The position numbers and the translations under genes are program-made. DNA of 64,000 nt from Paraburkholderia aspalathi (GTDB lineage: Bacteria; Pseudomonadota; Gammaproteobacteria; Burkholderiales; Burkholderiaceae). The stretch is taken from the NCBI RefSeq assembly GCF_900116445.1, contig NZ_FPBH01000004.1, positions 1 to 64,000 on the forward strand. The letters are read 5' to 3'. How positions within the stretch are numbered: position 1 is the first letter of the stretch; every line of letters starts with the position of its first letter. The notes under the pieces are model-generated. The model was not told where the DNA came from. It searched no databases and worked only from the letters and a program-made list of their open reading frames with translations. Below are positions 43,830 through 53,922 of the stretch, one piece after another.

Positions 43830-43971
43830 TGTCACCCACTGTAGCCACCCATGGCACACCGACAAAGTGGCTACCTAAAAATAGACAAAATCGGTCATTT
43901 AATAACACCAGTCGAACGCCTAATCTTCACTCATCGGCCCACGAAGTGGGTCCAACACCAAGGAGTGAATC

Positions 43972-44409
43972 ATGGAACAACGTCTCGACTTCTATAAAGC
44001 CAACCCCGCTGCCATCAAGGCGATGCTCGGCGTCGAAGAACGCATCGGCAAATCGGCCCTCGAAAAATCGCTCACCGAACTGGTCCGTCTGCGCGCCTCG
44101 CAAATCAACGGCTGCGCGTTCTGCGTCGACATGCACACCACCGACGCCCGCAAAGGCGGTGAGTCCGAACGGCGTCTCGCCACCGTCGTGGTGTGGCGTG
44201 AAACGCCCTTCTTCACCGACCGTGAACGCGCGGCGCTCGAATGGACCGAAGCGCTCACGCTGGTGTCGCAAGAACACGTACCCGACGCCGTGTGGCAAGC
44301 CGTTCGCCCGCACTTCAGCGACGAGGAACTGGTCGACCTAACGTTGCTCGTGTCCGCCATCAACGCATGGAACCGTTTTTCGATCGCGTTTCGCAAGATC
44401 CCGGCCTAA
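43972..44409 (+). CDS. Carboxymuconolactone decarboxylase/AhpD-like protein
   Basis: The 145-residue all-helical protein has the AhpD redox motif C48-A-F-C51 with H55 (INGCAFCVDMHTTDARK). It lacks decarboxylase-specific features, so a peroxidase-like role is more likely. AAGGAG precedes the ATG. It is flanked by remnants of an SDR and an azoreductase gene, suggesting it is the survivor of a larger redox operon. Confidence 0.92.
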   Translation: MEQRLDFYKANPAAIKAMLGVEERIGKSALEKSLTELVRLRASQINGCAFCVDMHTTDARKGGESERRLATVVVWRETPFFTDRERAALEWTEALTLVSQEHVPDAVWQAVRPHFSDEELVDLTLLVSAINAWNRFSIAFRKIPA

Positions 44410-44467
44410 GCGCGCCGCCGCCCTATCCCAGCGCCCCCTTTCTGCATAACCCGGAAGGAAACAAGTC

Positions 44468-44680
44468 ATGAAAATCATGCACGTCGACGCGAGCGCCAAA
44501 CGCGAGCGATCCAACTCGCGCGCGTTGAGCCAGCATTTTCTGGAGCGCCTGCGTGAAGAAGGTCTGGATATCGAGGTCGACTACCTCGACGTCACAGTCG
44601 ATACGCCGCCGCATGTGAACGAAGCATTCGCCATCGCGACCTACACGCCGTCGCATGAGCGCACGCCTGCCATGAAAGCA
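44468..44680 (+). pseudogene. N-terminal remnant of an azoreductase-like gene
   Basis: A GGAAGG site and ATG start a frame beginning MKIMHVDASAKRERSNSRAL and running to about TPSHERTPAMKA, typical of the first 70 residues of FMN-dependent NADH-azoreductases (AzoR). The flavin-binding PMYNF segment and the rest are missing. The frame then enters unrelated sequence and fuses in frame with the cupin gene downstream. In another frame, 44680-44750 reads like a protein tail ending QDSNVLALSQE and a stop, so two truncated genes seem joined here. Confidence 0.65.
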
Positions 44681-44752
44681 CGGCGAAGCCGGAATCGGCC
44701 TCAGCATTGGCACAGGACAGCAATGTCCTGGCACTCAGCCAGGAGTAGCCGC

Positions 44753-45184
44753 ATGAAAATTCGTACGCTGACGGCGACAGTAGCGCTCGCCGGTCTTTCC
44801 CTCGCGGGACTCTCGCCAACCGTCTTCGGCGCGGATACGGCCGCAGGACGCGAGACGATTACGCCCGCGTTCACTGAGGCGATCGCCAACGTTCCGGGTA
44901 AAACGATGACGGCGCTTGTCGTCGACTACCCACCGGGCGGCAAGTCGCTACCGCATCGGCATGGGCAGGCGTTTGTGGTCGGCTACGTGCTGTCAGGTGC
45001 GATCCGCAGTCGTATCAACAATGGCGAGGAGCACGTGTTTCATGCGGGCGAATCCTGGACCGAGAAGCCCGGCGCGCATCACACGGTCAGCGAAAACGCG
45101 AGCGATACCGAACCCGCGAAGCTGCTGGCCATTTTTGTGGCGGACACAAAGGATAAAAAGCTGGTGACGTTCGACAAGCAATAA
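44753..45184 (+). CDS. Exported cupin-domain protein
   Basis: The ATG at 44753 follows AGGAG and gives 143 residues. It has a signal peptide (MKIRTLTATVALAGLSLAGL, cleavage near VFGA-DT) and a cupin barrel with LPHRHGQAFVVGYVLSGAIR and PGAHHTVSENAS, giving the full histidine set for a metal. A periplasmic location is expected. The same frame is open upstream into the azoreductase remnant, so a longer fusion could be mis-called. Function unknown. Confidence 0.88.
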   Translation: MKIRTLTATVALAGLSLAGLSPTVFGADTAAGRETITPAFTEAIANVPGKTMTALVVDYPPGGKSLPHRHGQAFVVGYVLSGAIRSRINNGEEHVFHAGESWTEKPGAHHTVSENASDTEPAKLLAIFVADTKDKKLVTFDKQ

Positions 45185-45214
45185 ACGCGTAACGTGAGCT
45201 GCAGCCGCGCCCGC

Positions 45215-45535
45215 CTAGAACTTCGGATGACACTCAAAATTCACTGACGACGCGTGCGCGGTCATCATCTCCACGCCGCTCACCGTTTCAGTCGTGACAC
45301 TGCTCTGCATGCCGCGACGCTCGCAGTAGTCGCGCGCCTCGCTTATCGCGTGTTCATGCGCGCGAGCCCAGGCCATCTTCCCGCCGGTCGCGCTCGCCGC
45401 TACCGTGTAAGTGCCGGGTTTGTCGGTCGTGACGACATCGGTCGTCGACGCGCAGCCCACGAGGCTCGCGCACGCGACCACTGCAGCGATGAGCGCCCGC
45501 CCCCGGTTCGACAACAAGCTTCCGCTCTGCGGCAT
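45215..45535 (-). CDS. Putative small lipoprotein
   Basis: From the ATG at 45535 the product is 106 residues. It has a hydrophobic N terminus and a lipobox (ACASLVGCAS) whose Cys would be lipidated. The mature part includes PGTYTVAASATGGKMAWARA, HAISEARDYCERRG and a C-terminal HPKF. I recall similar small lipoproteins in Burkholderia with no role known. Starts at 45574 and 45598 are also possible, and the ribosome sites do not decide between them. Confidence 0.75.
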   Translation of the reverse strand: MPQSGSLLSNRGRALIAAVVACASLVGCASTTDVVTTDKPGTYTVAASATGGKMAWARAHEHAISEARDYCERRGMQSSVTTETVSGVEMMTAHASSVNFECHPKF

Positions 45536-45985
45536 TTCGGACGCTCGCTCCAGATCGAGCACGGAATCTGACATATGGTTGAACATATTCGCCCACATTT
45601 TTTAACCATTTTTCCAATCTCGGAATTATGCGCAATCAGGCGCGTCAGATCAGCCTCGTCACCCGAAAACACTGTTGCACACGCCTGAACAATCGCCCGT
45701 AGTCCACGCCAGGAAGGGACTCCGCAAGTCCACGGCATAACGGATCAACATCGCGTCCCCGCGGGCCCAAACCCTGTTTTTGCGCCTCTTCCGTTTCATG
45801 CAATTTCTGCACTCTCTTCATACGAACAATGCACTGGCTTTATTCCGCCAGTTGGCCGAAATTAGCACGGTCATTCCATTTTGTGGCGCGCAGGATTCGG
45901 GTCGCAGAACCCTACCCGCGATAACCCCGCAGCAAGACTGTGCAATCGAGTCCGCAGCAGGCGGATATAAAAAGAGGAGACATGC
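45536..45985. other. Region before the second porin
   Basis: These 450 bp hold no gene I can support, except that the lipoprotein could start up to 63 bp further in. A strong AGAGGAGA ribosome site for the porin is at the right end. No clear -35/-10 pair or copy of the ATTCCC palindrome is seen. Confidence 0.5.
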
Positions 45986-47104
45986 ATGCGTTTTATCAAC
46001 CACGGCGTTTGCGGAGCCACGCTGATTCTTGCCGCTGGTGGCGCCGCGGCCGCCGAGTCGAGCGTGACCTTGTACGGCGTCGTCGACGCGAACATCCAGT
46101 ATCTCGACAACGGCGGCGTGCATTCGTATGCCGAAAAGAGCGGCGGCTCGACGGGCTCCCTGTTCGGGCTGAAGGGCACGGAAGACCTTGGTGGCGGCCT
46201 GAAGGCGCAGTTCAACGTCGAAACCGGCTTTAACGTGAACAACGGCGGCTTGTTCGCCGACACCTCGGCGCTCTTCTATCGTCAGGCATGGGTCGGCCTG
46301 AGCCACGACCAATACGGTTCGTTGACCATGGGACGGCAGTACGAGCCGAGTTTCCGGGTCATCTATCCGTCCGATCCGTTTCGCGCGAACGAAGTGTTGT
46401 CGCCGTTCTCGGCCAACGTCCTCGCAGTCGACCGCAATACGCTGTCAACGCAATACGATTCCGGGCGCGCCAGCAATTCGATCATGTATCAATCGCCGGA
46501 TATGAAAGGCCTGAAGTTGTACGGCATGTATGCGTTCTCCGCCACGGTGAGCCAGCCTATACCGGCCACGACCGGCAACATGCTGAACGTCGCGGCCACT
46601 TACTCGGGCTACGGTTTCTACGCGGGTCTTGCCTATGTGAACCAGCATCCGGGCCAGGAAACCATCGCCGGCCTGCCCACGTCGCTGAGCCTGCTGGGCA
46701 CCGAGCACTTCATCGGCGCGCTAGCCTACCGGATCGGCATCGTGAACTTACAGTTCAACTATTCCTACAACCGCGCGCAGGACCCGGCGCCTGGGTCGCT
46801 GGCCGCGCACCTGGGCACCGGCCATTCGCTGAGCATTGCGGAGCTGGGCGCAACAATTCAGGCAACCCCGGCCGATACGATCACGATTGCCGGCGTTCAG
46901 CGCAGCGTGCGCGGCGCGCATGACAATACGTCGAGCATCGAAGTGGGCGCCGACCATTCGCTCTCCCAACGTACGAGTTTCTACGTGCGGGCGGGCTACA
47001 TGAAGAACAACGGCACCGCCACGGTGAGCTGGCCGGGCGTGACCGTGACCGCCCCCGGGACCAGGCAGATTCTTGCAACGGTGGGTATGACGCATCGGTT
47101 CTAA
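45986..47104 (+). CDS. Outer-membrane porin
   Basis: The 372-residue protein has a signal peptide (MRFINHGVCGATLILAAGGA, cleavage in the AAA-ES region) followed by SSVTLYGVVDANIQYLDNGG, FGLKGTEDLGGGLKAQFNVE and YRQAWVGLSHDQYGSLTMGR, all standard for OmpC-like general porins of Burkholderia. It ends in VGMTHRF with the terminal Phe. It precedes an ACS-type transporter by 146 bp, and the two may serve uptake of the same solute. Confidence 0.94.
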   Translation: MRFINHGVCGATLILAAGGAAAAESSVTLYGVVDANIQYLDNGGVHSYAEKSGGSTGSLFGLKGTEDLGGGLKAQFNVETGFNVNNGGLFADTSALFYRQAWVGLSHDQYGSLTMGRQYEPSFRVIYPSDPFRANEVLSPFSANVLAVDRNTLSTQYDSGRASNSIMYQSPDMKGLKLYGMYAFSATVSQPIPATTGNMLNVAATYSGYGFYAGLAYVNQHPGQETIAGLPTSLSLLGTEHFIGALAYRIGIVNLQFNYSYNRAQDPAPGSLAAHLGTGHSLSIAELGATIQATPADTITIAGVQRSVRGAHDNTSSIEVGADHSLSQRTSFYVRAGYMKNNGTATVSWPGVTVTAPGTRQILATVGMTHRF

Positions 47105-47250
47105 GGCGAAACGCTGCCGCCGGGTGACGCAAGAGCCTCGCCTGGCGGCAGGTGCTCCCGAAGGCAAAACACTTTCGGAATCGCGCTCCACCGACTAGTC
47201 TGTATGCACATCAAGCAAACAGACCGGACGCTGAACCGGAGGAGACGTCG

Positions 47251-48606
47251 ATGGATATCGAAGCACGCACCATAACCCGCGTGACGGTTCGGCTCGTACC
47301 GTTCCTGATCGTCTGCTATTTCATTGCCTATCTCGACCGGGTCAACGTCGGTTTTGCTGCACTGCAAATGAACAAGGCGCTTGGTCTGTCCGCCAGCGCG
47401 TTCGGCTTCGGCGCGGGCATTTTCTTCATCGCGTATTTTTTCTTCGAAGTCCCGTCCAATCTTCTGCTCGAAAAATTCGGCGCGCGACGCTGGATCGCCC
47501 GGATCATGTTCACGTGGGGGATCCTGGCCGGCGCGATGGCCTATATCCCGGACATTGCACGCTTCACCGGCCTCTCGCCCGCGCACGTGTTTTATGGCTT
47601 GCGCATTCTGCTGGGCGTGGCCGAAGCGGGTTTCTTCCCCGGCATCATTTTTCTGCTGACGCTATGGTTTCCCGCCGCCTATCGTGCCCGCGTGGTCGGC
47701 TATTTCATGGCGGCGATTCCGCTCTCCACGGTAATCGGCGGCCCGATTTCCGGCGCCCTGCTCTCGATGGATGGACGCGGTGGATTAGCCGGCTGGCAAT
47801 GGGTCTATCTGATCGAGGCGCTGCCCGCGCTGGTGCTCTCGTTCTGCGTGCTGTTCTATCTGACCGACAAACCGGCGGACGCCACCTGGCTTGCCAATGA
47901 CGAACGTGACTGGCTGGTCGCCCGTCAGGCTCAGGAACGCGAGCATCGTGAGGCCGTGCGCACGTTCAGCGTGAAGGAAGCGCTGTTCAATCCGCGCGTG
48001 CTCGCCGTCGCGCTCATCTATTTCGGTGCGAACGCAACCAACTATGGCCTCAGTTTCTTTCTGCCGCAGATCGTCAAGTCCTTCGGTCTCACCAACCTGC
48101 AGACCGGTTTCGTGACGTCCTTGCCTTACATCGTCGGCGTGGTCAGCATGATCTATTGGGGACGGCATTCGGACCGCAAGCTCGAACGCAAATGGCACGT
48201 GGCGATTGCGTTGCTGGTCGCGGCCGGCGGCATTGCGGCGGCGGCCGGGCTCGACAATCCGGTGCAGAAGATGATCGCGTTGTCGATTGCCGGCTTCGGC
48301 ATCTTCGGCTGCCTGCCCGTGATCTGGACCTTGCCGGCCGCGTTCCTCTCGGGCGCGGCGGCGGCGGGCGGTATCGCCGCGGTCAATTCTCTCGGCAATC
48401 TGGCGGGATTTTTCGGCCCGTACGCGATGGGCTGGATCAAGGACAGCACCGGCGGCTTCGGCGCCGGTCTGCTGTGTCTGTCGGGCGCGGGACTCGTCGG
48501 GGTAGCCGCCGTGCTTCTGCTGCATCACGACACCTCGCTCGAGGCATCGTGCAGTCTTCCGGACTCCGGCGCGGCAGGCAGGGAGAAAGTTGCCAGACCG
48601 TCCTAG
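47251..48606 (+). CDS. MFS transporter, anion:cation symporter family
   Basis: The ATG at 47251 has GGAGGAG before it and gives 451 residues. RLVPFLIVCYFIAYLDRVNV at the N terminus, FFIAYFFFEVPSNLLLEKFG and the RILLGVAEAGFFPGIIFLL helix are diagnostic of the ACS family (phthalate, glucarate, tartrate permeases). Twelve helices are predicted. It should import an organic anion. No catabolic enzyme gene is adjacent, so the substrate is open. Confidence 0.93.
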   Translation: MDIEARTITRVTVRLVPFLIVCYFIAYLDRVNVGFAALQMNKALGLSASAFGFGAGIFFIAYFFFEVPSNLLLEKFGARRWIARIMFTWGILAGAMAYIPDIARFTGLSPAHVFYGLRILLGVAEAGFFPGIIFLLTLWFPAAYRARVVGYFMAAIPLSTVIGGPISGALLSMDGRGGLAGWQWVYLIEALPALVLSFCVLFYLTDKPADATWLANDERDWLVARQAQEREHREAVRTFSVKEALFNPRVLAVALIYFGANATNYGLSFFLPQIVKSFGLTNLQTGFVTSLPYIVGVVSMIYWGRHSDRKLERKWHVAIALLVAAGGIAAAAGLDNPVQKMIALSIAGFGIFGCLPVIWTLPAAFLSGAAAAGGIAAVNSLGNLAGFFGPYAMGWIKDSTGGFGAGLLCLSGAGLVGVAAVLLLHHDTSLEASCSLPDSGAAGREKVARPS

Positions 48607-48656
48607 CTGCGTCTGCGAAGCGCCGATTTGGCTACGCGGCCCGGCTTGGTCGAACC

Positions 48657-51185
48657 TCAGGGCGAGGCACTCCCCGGCGCGCTGGCCGGCGCGCTCGGAA
48701 GCGAGTTTGCCGCGCCGCCTGCGTCCGGCGGCAGCACGTCGTCCGGCGTGGGCGTCGGCGCCAAAGCCGGCTCACCGTTGCCATGCACCTCACCGTCGAC
48801 CGCCCTGTTTGCAGGCGCAACCGCTGACGCCGGTGCTTGAAGGAGGGGCGGCTGTGGCGGCAGCGTGCGCGGTTCGACATCAGCGGCAGTTGCAGAAGAC
48901 GCCGCGACCGCCGATGCAGCGGACGTCGGCGCCGTGGCAACAGCAGGCGCATGGCGCGTCGTATTGCGCGTGACAACCGGCGCCCCCGTCTTCGCGGGCG
49001 ACGCTGCAAACAGATGCTGGAACCACTCGCGCAGTCTGCCTGAGCGTTCCGCAAACCAGCCCGGCTCCTCGTCGGTCGCGAACTTGACGCGGCTGTCCAC
49101 CAGCTTCGAGCGTTGCGCGCGCTGGAAAAAGTCGCCGACGATCGGCAACGCGCTGTGCGCCCCCTGGCCCCAATAGTCGCTGCGCAAGGTCACCCGGCTG
49201 TCGTTGAAGCCGACCCACGCCCCGGCCACAAGCTGCGGTTGAATCAGGATGAACCAGCCGTCCGCGTTGCCCTGCGTCGTGCCCGTCTTACCCGCCACAT
49301 CGCCACGCACGCCGAAGCGGCTGCGAATGCTCGAACCCGTGCCGCGGCTCACCACATCGCGCATCACATCGACGAGCGTACGCGCGGCGCCGGCCGGCAA
49401 CTCCTGTTTCGGCGATGTCGGCTCGAACTCGGCCAGCACCTCGCCGTTACGGTCTTCGATGCGCGTGACCATCACCGGCTCCACGTAACCGCCGAGGTTG
49501 GCGATCGTGCCGTAGGCTGAGACCATCTCCTTCAGCGTCACCGGGCTCGTGCCGAGCGCGAGCGACGGCACCGGGTCGAGTTCGCTGTCGCGCACGCCCA
49601 TGGCGCGCGCCAGCTTCGCGACCTTGTTCGGACCGACCGTTTCCATCAACTGGGCGGTGATCCGGTTGCGCGAATAAGCGAGGCCGTCGCGCAGGCTGAT
49701 TGCCCGGTCGCTCGGCTCGTCTTCGTCGCTCGGACGCCAGACTTCGCCGCCGGCCAGCGGAATCTCGACGGGCTTGTCGATAAACGTATCGCTGGGTTTG
49801 GCGCCGTCTTCGAATGCCGCAGCGTAGACGAACGGCTTGAAGGTCGAACCCGGCTGGCGCCGCGCCTGCTGGACGTGGTCGAACGGGTCCTGGCTGAAGT
49901 CGCGGCTGCCGACCCACGCCTTGATCTGGCCGTTGCGCGGGTCCATGGCGAGGAAGTCCGCCTGCACGCGGGTCTTGGACTCGCACACGCTCTTCACCAG
50001 GTCGCGGTCGGAGGAGACGCGCTTCATCGCGTCGTCATCCGTCAGGCCGGCGTCTTTTGCGGCGCGATAGTCGGGCGTTTCCCGCAGGAAAGTCTGCAGC
50101 AGGTCGCGGCCGTTCGCACAACCCGCACGCGTGCCCCACGCCGAATTCGCGATGCCCTGCAACTGGTTGCCCTGCAAGGTCACGGCCTGAGTGGCCATGG
50201 TCTGCAAGCGTGAATCGATGGTGGTGCGCACCACCAGGCCATCGGAATAGATGTTGTAGTCGTTGCGGTCGGCCCATGCCGCGAGCCACTTGCGCAGTTG
50301 CTGCGCGAAGTGCGGCGCGGGCCCGGGCGGCTCGGTTTGCCGCTCGAAATCGATGCGCAAGGAACGGCGCGAAAGCGTTGCGTAGGCCGCGGGCGTGAGC
50401 TTGCCGTACTTGACCATTTGCGCCAGCACAGTGTTGCGCCGTTGCAAGGCGCGTTCCGGGTTGAGCACCGGGTTGTAGTAGCTATTGCCCTTGAGCATGC
50501 CGGTAAGCGTCGCGCTTTCCAGCACATTCAGGTCGCCGGCCGATTTGTCGAAATAGGTCCGCGCCGCCATCTCGATGCCGTACGCGTTGTAGAGGAACGG
50601 CACCGTATTGAGGTAGGTCTCGAGGATCTCGTCCTTGGTGTAGAGCGCCTCGATCTTGAAGGCCGTAATGGCCTCCTTGATCTTGCGGGTCAGCGTGGGC
50701 GCGCGGCCGATCTCGTCGGGATAAAGGTTGCGGGCGAGTTGCTGGGTAATCGTCGAACCACCCTGCCGGTCGCCAGAAAACGTGTGCAGCGCGGCGGACG
50801 CCGTGCGGCGCCAATCCAGCCCAAAATGCTGGTAGAAGCGGTGGTCTTCCGTGGCGATCAGCGCATTCACCACATTCGGCGAGATGTCCTTCAGTTTCAC
50901 CCACTCGCGGTTCGAGGGCTTGAATTCGGCCAGCAGTTTGCCGTCCGCCGAGAGAATCTGCGCCGGCTGCTCGATTTTTGCCTTGCGGATGTCGCCGATG
51001 CTGGGCGTGAACGGAATCAGGATCAGCACATACAGAACCAGCAGCACCGGGCTCGCGGCACAGGCCCATGCCACGCCGCGCAGCGTGGGATGGCGCAGAT
51101 GCCAGAGGCCCCGCACGATGGGCTGGTTCGCCCGGGTTAGCCCTTTTTCAAGGGTCTGTAAGAATGAGGTGATCAGGCGCTTCAC
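48657..51185 (-). CDS. Penicillin-binding protein 1A, bifunctional
   Basis: A GTG at 51185 gives 842 residues. A single transmembrane helix lies at about 38-60. The glycosyltransferase domain has catalytic E113 in [12 protein letters not shown] and [14 protein letters not shown]. The transpeptidase has STFK ([10 protein letters not shown]), SRN and AGKTGTTQ. The C-terminal 120 residues are a Pro/Ala-rich tail. The region between the two domains is short, so the OB-type insert of E. coli PBP1A appears absent. It polymerises and crosslinks peptidoglycan. It is divergent from fabV. The same frame stays open another 1.1 kb upstream over fabV, which is coincidental. Confidence 0.92.
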   Translation of the reverse strand: MKRLITSFLQTLEKGLTRANQPIVRGLWHLRHPTLRGVAWACAASPVLLVLYVLILIPFTPSIGDIRKAKIEQPAQILSADGKLLAEFKPSNREWVKLKDISPNVVNALIATEDHRFYQHFGLDWRRTASAALHTFSGDRQGGSTITQQLARNLYPDEIGRAPTLTRKIKEAITAFKIEALYTKDEILETYLNTVPFLYNAYGIEMAARTYFDKSAGDLNVLESATLTGMLKGNSYYNPVLNPERALQRRNTVLAQMVKYGKLTPAAYATLSRRSLRIDFERQTEPPGPAPHFAQQLRKWLAAWADRNDYNIYSDGLVVRTTIDSRLQTMATQAVTLQGNQLQGIANSAWGTRAGCANGRDLLQTFLRETPDYRAAKDAGLTDDDAMKRVSSDRDLVKSVCESKTRVQADFLAMDPRNGQIKAWVGSRDFSQDPFDHVQQARRQPGSTFKPFVYAAAFEDGAKPSDTFIDKPVEIPLAGGEVWRPSDEDEPSDRAISLRDGLAYSRNRITAQLMETVGPNKVAKLARAMGVRDSELDPVPSLALGTSPVTLKEMVSAYGTIANLGGYVEPVMVTRIEDRNGEVLAEFEPTSPKQELPAGAARTLVDVMRDVVSRGTGSSIRSRFGVRGDVAGKTGTTQGNADGWFILIQPQLVAGAWVGFNDSRVTLRSDYWGQGAHSALPIVGDFFQRAQRSKLVDSRVKFATDEEPGWFAERSGRLREWFQHLFAASPAKTGAPVVTRNTTRHAPAVATAPTSAASAVAASSATAADVEPRTLPPQPPLLQAPASAVAPANRAVDGEVHGNGEPALAPTPTPDDVLPPDAGGAANSLPSAPASAPGSASP

Positions 51186-51335
51186 ACTTGCTACCGTCTG
51201 CTGGGAAAGGCTGAATCCTACCAAGATGCGGGGCGATGGCCGATTTTTGCGCTGCAAACGGACAAACCCAGACGCCGCGCACAGGCAGAAACCCAAGCCC
51301 ACTATAATGTCGGCAATTCTGACAAGAGGTGCTTC

Positions 51336-52532
51336 ATGATCATCAAACCGCGCGTGCGTGGCTTCATCTGTGTATCGACCCATCCGGTTGGCTGCGAAGC
51401 CAACGTCAAAGAACAGATCGAATACGTCAAGGCACGCGGCCCCATCGCCAATGGCCCGAAGAAAGTGCTCGTGATCGGCGCCTCCACGGGCTACGGCCTC
51501 GCCGCCCGCATCAGCGCCGCATTCGGCTCGGACGCGGCCACGCTCGGCGTGTTCTTCGAGCGCGCCGGCAGCGAAACCAAAGCCGGCACCGCAGGCTGGT
51601 ACAACACCGCCGCCTTCGAGAAATTCGCCACGGAAAAAGGCCTGTACGCGACCAGCATCAACGGCGACGCCTTCTCCGACGAAGTCAAGCAACGCACCAT
51701 CGAAGTCATCAAGCGCGATCTCGGTCAGGTCGACCTGGTTGTCTACAGTCTCGCCGCGCCCAAGCGCACGCATCCGAAAACCGGCGAAGTGTTCACCTCG
51801 ACCCTGAAGCCGGTCGGCAAGGCCGTCAACCTGCGCGGCATCGACACCGACAAGGAAGTCATCAAGGAAACCGTCCTCGAACCCGCTACGCAAGCCGAAA
51901 TCGACAACACGGTCGCGGTGATGGGCGGCGAAGACTGGCAGATGTGGATCGACGCCCTCCTCGAGGCCAACGTGCTCGCCGACGGCGCGAAGACGACCGC
52001 GTTCACCTACCTCGGCGAAAAGATCACGCACGACATCTACTGGAACGGCTCGATCGGCGCGGCCAAGAAAGATCTCGATGAGAAGGTGCTCGGCATCCGC
52101 GAGAAACTGGCGGCCAAGGGCGGCGATGCACGCGTTTCGGTTCTCAAGGCGGTCGTGACGCAGGCGAGCTCCGCGATCCCGATGATGCCGCTGTACCTGT
52201 CGCTGCTCTTCAAGGTGATGAAGGCGAAGGGCACGCACGAAGGCTGCATTGAGCAGGTCTACGGTCTCTACAAGGACAGCATGTACGGCACGACGCCGCA
52301 CATCGATGAGGAAGGCCGTCTGCGCGCGGACTACAAGGAGCTCGATCCCGAAGTGCAAGCGCGCGTTCAGGAACTCTGGACCCAGGTGACCAACGACAAT
52401 ATTTACGAGCTCACCGACTTCAGCGGCTACAAGACCGACTTCCTGCGTCTGTTCGGATTCGAGATCGCCGGCGTGGACTATGAAGCCGACGTCAATCCGG
52501 ACGTGCAGATTCCTGGGCTCGTGCAGATGTGA
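51336..52532 (+). CDS. fabV: Trans-2-enoyl-ACP/CoA reductase FabV
   Basis: The 398-residue protein begins [20 protein letters not shown] and has [16 protein letters not shown] for NADH. The active-site pair is Y235 and K244 in [10 protein letters not shown], exactly the Tyr-x8-Lys spacing that defines FabV. It reduces the enoyl double bond in the last step of fatty-acid elongation and is a triclosan-tolerant alternative to FabI. It is monocistronic here and divergent from the PBP1A gene with 150 bp between them. Confidence 0.96.
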   Translation: MIIKPRVRGFICVSTHPVGCEANVKEQIEYVKARGPIANGPKKVLVIGASTGYGLAARISAAFGSDAATLGVFFERAGSETKAGTAGWYNTAAFEKFATEKGLYATSINGDAFSDEVKQRTIEVIKRDLGQVDLVVYSLAAPKRTHPKTGEVFTSTLKPVGKAVNLRGIDTDKEVIKETVLEPATQAEIDNTVAVMGGEDWQMWIDALLEANVLADGAKTTAFTYLGEKITHDIYWNGSIGAAKKDLDEKVLGIREKLAAKGGDARVSVLKAVVTQASSAIPMMPLYLSLLFKVMKAKGTHEGCIEQVYGLYKDSMYGTTPHIDEEGRLRADYKELDPEVQARVQELWTQVTNDNIYELTDFSGYKTDFLRLFGFEIAGVDYEADVNPDVQIPGLVQM

Positions 52533-52632
52533 TGTTCGTTTGCGGGGTCTTTACGGCCCCGCAAGCAGTGCGTTTTCTGTATGAGCAGTAGACGCGTTCA
52601 AGATGGCGTCGTGGCTGAGCTCATCCGGCGTA

Positions 52633-52977
52633 TCAGCAGGGAAACGCCCCCTGAAGCGTGCGCAGAATGGCGAGCCCGATCGGGAAGTCGTCCGAGATGC
52701 TTGGATGGTTGGTGAAAAACTGATCGAGTAACGGGTAGACGTTCTGATTGCCGATAGCAAGGTTTTGCGGCGGGCAGAACAGCGGCGGACGCTTCTTCGA
52801 CACCAGGTCCCCGTTCGCCCACCCCAGCGCATTGATCGTGCCGGTGATGTACGCCGCGTAGACCGAGTTGTTGTCGGTATGAGCCCAGAGCTTGTATTGC
52901 GCGGCCGTCATCTCGGCGCTTGCGTTGAGAGTAAAACAGGCCGTCAGCAAAGCCAGTGCAAATTTCGATACCCGCAT
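52633..52977 (-). CDS. Exported Rap1a-like small protein
   Basis: The ATG at 52977 gives 114 residues. A signal peptide (MRVSKFALALLTACFTLNAS, cleavage after ASA) is followed by YAAYITGTINALGW, an internal CPP and a final HPSISDDFPIGLAILRTLQG before AFPC. This Cys pair and the order of elements resemble the Rap1a/Tai family of periplasmic proteins, some of which protect against type VI effectors. No effector or secretion gene is adjacent, so immunity is only a possibility. Confidence 0.75.
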   Translation of the reverse strand: MRVSKFALALLTACFTLNASAEMTAAQYKLWAHTDNNSVYAAYITGTINALGWANGDLVSKKRPPLFCPPQNLAIGNQNVYPLLDQFFTNHPSISDDFPIGLAILRTLQGAFPC

Positions 52978-53153
52978 CTTTAAACCTTCAATCTGTGTCG
53001 CAAAAGCGGCCATTGTAGGCGAGTCGGATCGTGGCGAGCAGAAGCACTCGGCACTTAGGTTTTTGTAAGTACTGCGCAGGCTTTTTTGTAAGCGTCGCGC
53101 GCGAATTGACCCCGTGATGCCAGGGCCGCCGCCATTACCTGAGAACGAACTGC

Positions 53154-53777
53154 TCACGGTGTGCCGTTGCGGCAGTACTCCAGATAGCCAGGACGCGTGG
53201 CAAGACGCTCCATGTAAGCCGTCAGCGCAGGAAAATCGGCATGCTGCAATGGCGTCTCAAGCCAACGGTTGATCGAAAGCGCGATCGGAATGTCCGCAAG
53301 CGAGAACGCCGAACCAGCGATGAAGCCGCCGGTCGTTCCCAGTTGCCTGTCGACGATTGCAATATGCCGCGCCCAGTTCGCACACGACAGATCAATCTGC
53401 TGACGGTCCTGGTGAGCCGGCGAGTGCCGGACCAGCGCAAGAAACGCGTAGCTCCACGCCCGGTTCAGCTCGCTCGCCTGCCAGTCGATCCATTGATCGC
53501 ACCTGGCGCGCTCGCAAGGATCGCTCGGATACAGAAACTCGCCGTCATAGCGGCCGGCCAGGTAACGGATGATCGAGTTGGATTCCCACAGCACAAACTC
53601 ACCGTCCTTGATCACCGGAACCATGGCATTAGGATTCAAAGCGACAAATTCGGGCACATCAGTCGCCTTGAATCCGGAACCCCAGTCCTCCCGTTCAAAC
53701 GGCAGGCCGAGTTCGGCACACGTCCACAGTACTTTGCGCACGTTGATGGATGAAGCTTTGCCTAGTATCTGAAGCAT
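53154..53777 (-). CDS. Glutathione S-transferase
   Basis: The 207-residue protein has the thioredoxin-like domain ([20 protein letters not shown], then [20 protein letters not shown], the glutathione-binding VP and ES pair) and a helical domain with [15 protein letters not shown]. It belongs to a general proteobacterial GST class. The start is preceded by a weak GATC-rich leader. It stands alone upstream of the Rap1a-like gene. No substrate is indicated. Confidence 0.9.
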   Translation of the reverse strand: MLQILGKASSINVRKVLWTCAELGLPFEREDWGSGFKATDVPEFVALNPNAMVPVIKDGEFVLWESNSIIRYLAGRYDGEFLYPSDPCERARCDQWIDWQASELNRAWSYAFLALVRHSPAHQDRQQIDLSCANWARHIAIVDRQLGTTGGFIAGSAFSLADIPIALSINRWLETPLQHADFPALTAYMERLATRPGYLEYCRNGTP

Positions 53778-53922
53778 AGGATCGGGGCCGCTCGTTCAGT
53801 CGCTATAGATAAAGTCACCGGGAATCCGGCTCGAATCGTAGCGTATCGATAGCGCGATAAAGCGAACATAGACACTTCGCACATTGCGCACTGGGCCAGC
53901 TTGCGTCACGACAGAGGGTCAG

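Noticed and set aside
51186..52358. 1.1-kb open extension upstream of the PBP1A frame
   Set aside because: It lies antisense over fabV, has no PBP-like residues and is explained by the GC-rich codon usage of fabV. The GTG at 51185 gives a normal PBP1A start.
52633..52977. Type VI secretion immunity gene
   Set aside because: Only a general Rap1a-like pattern is visible and no effector or secretion gene is adjacent.
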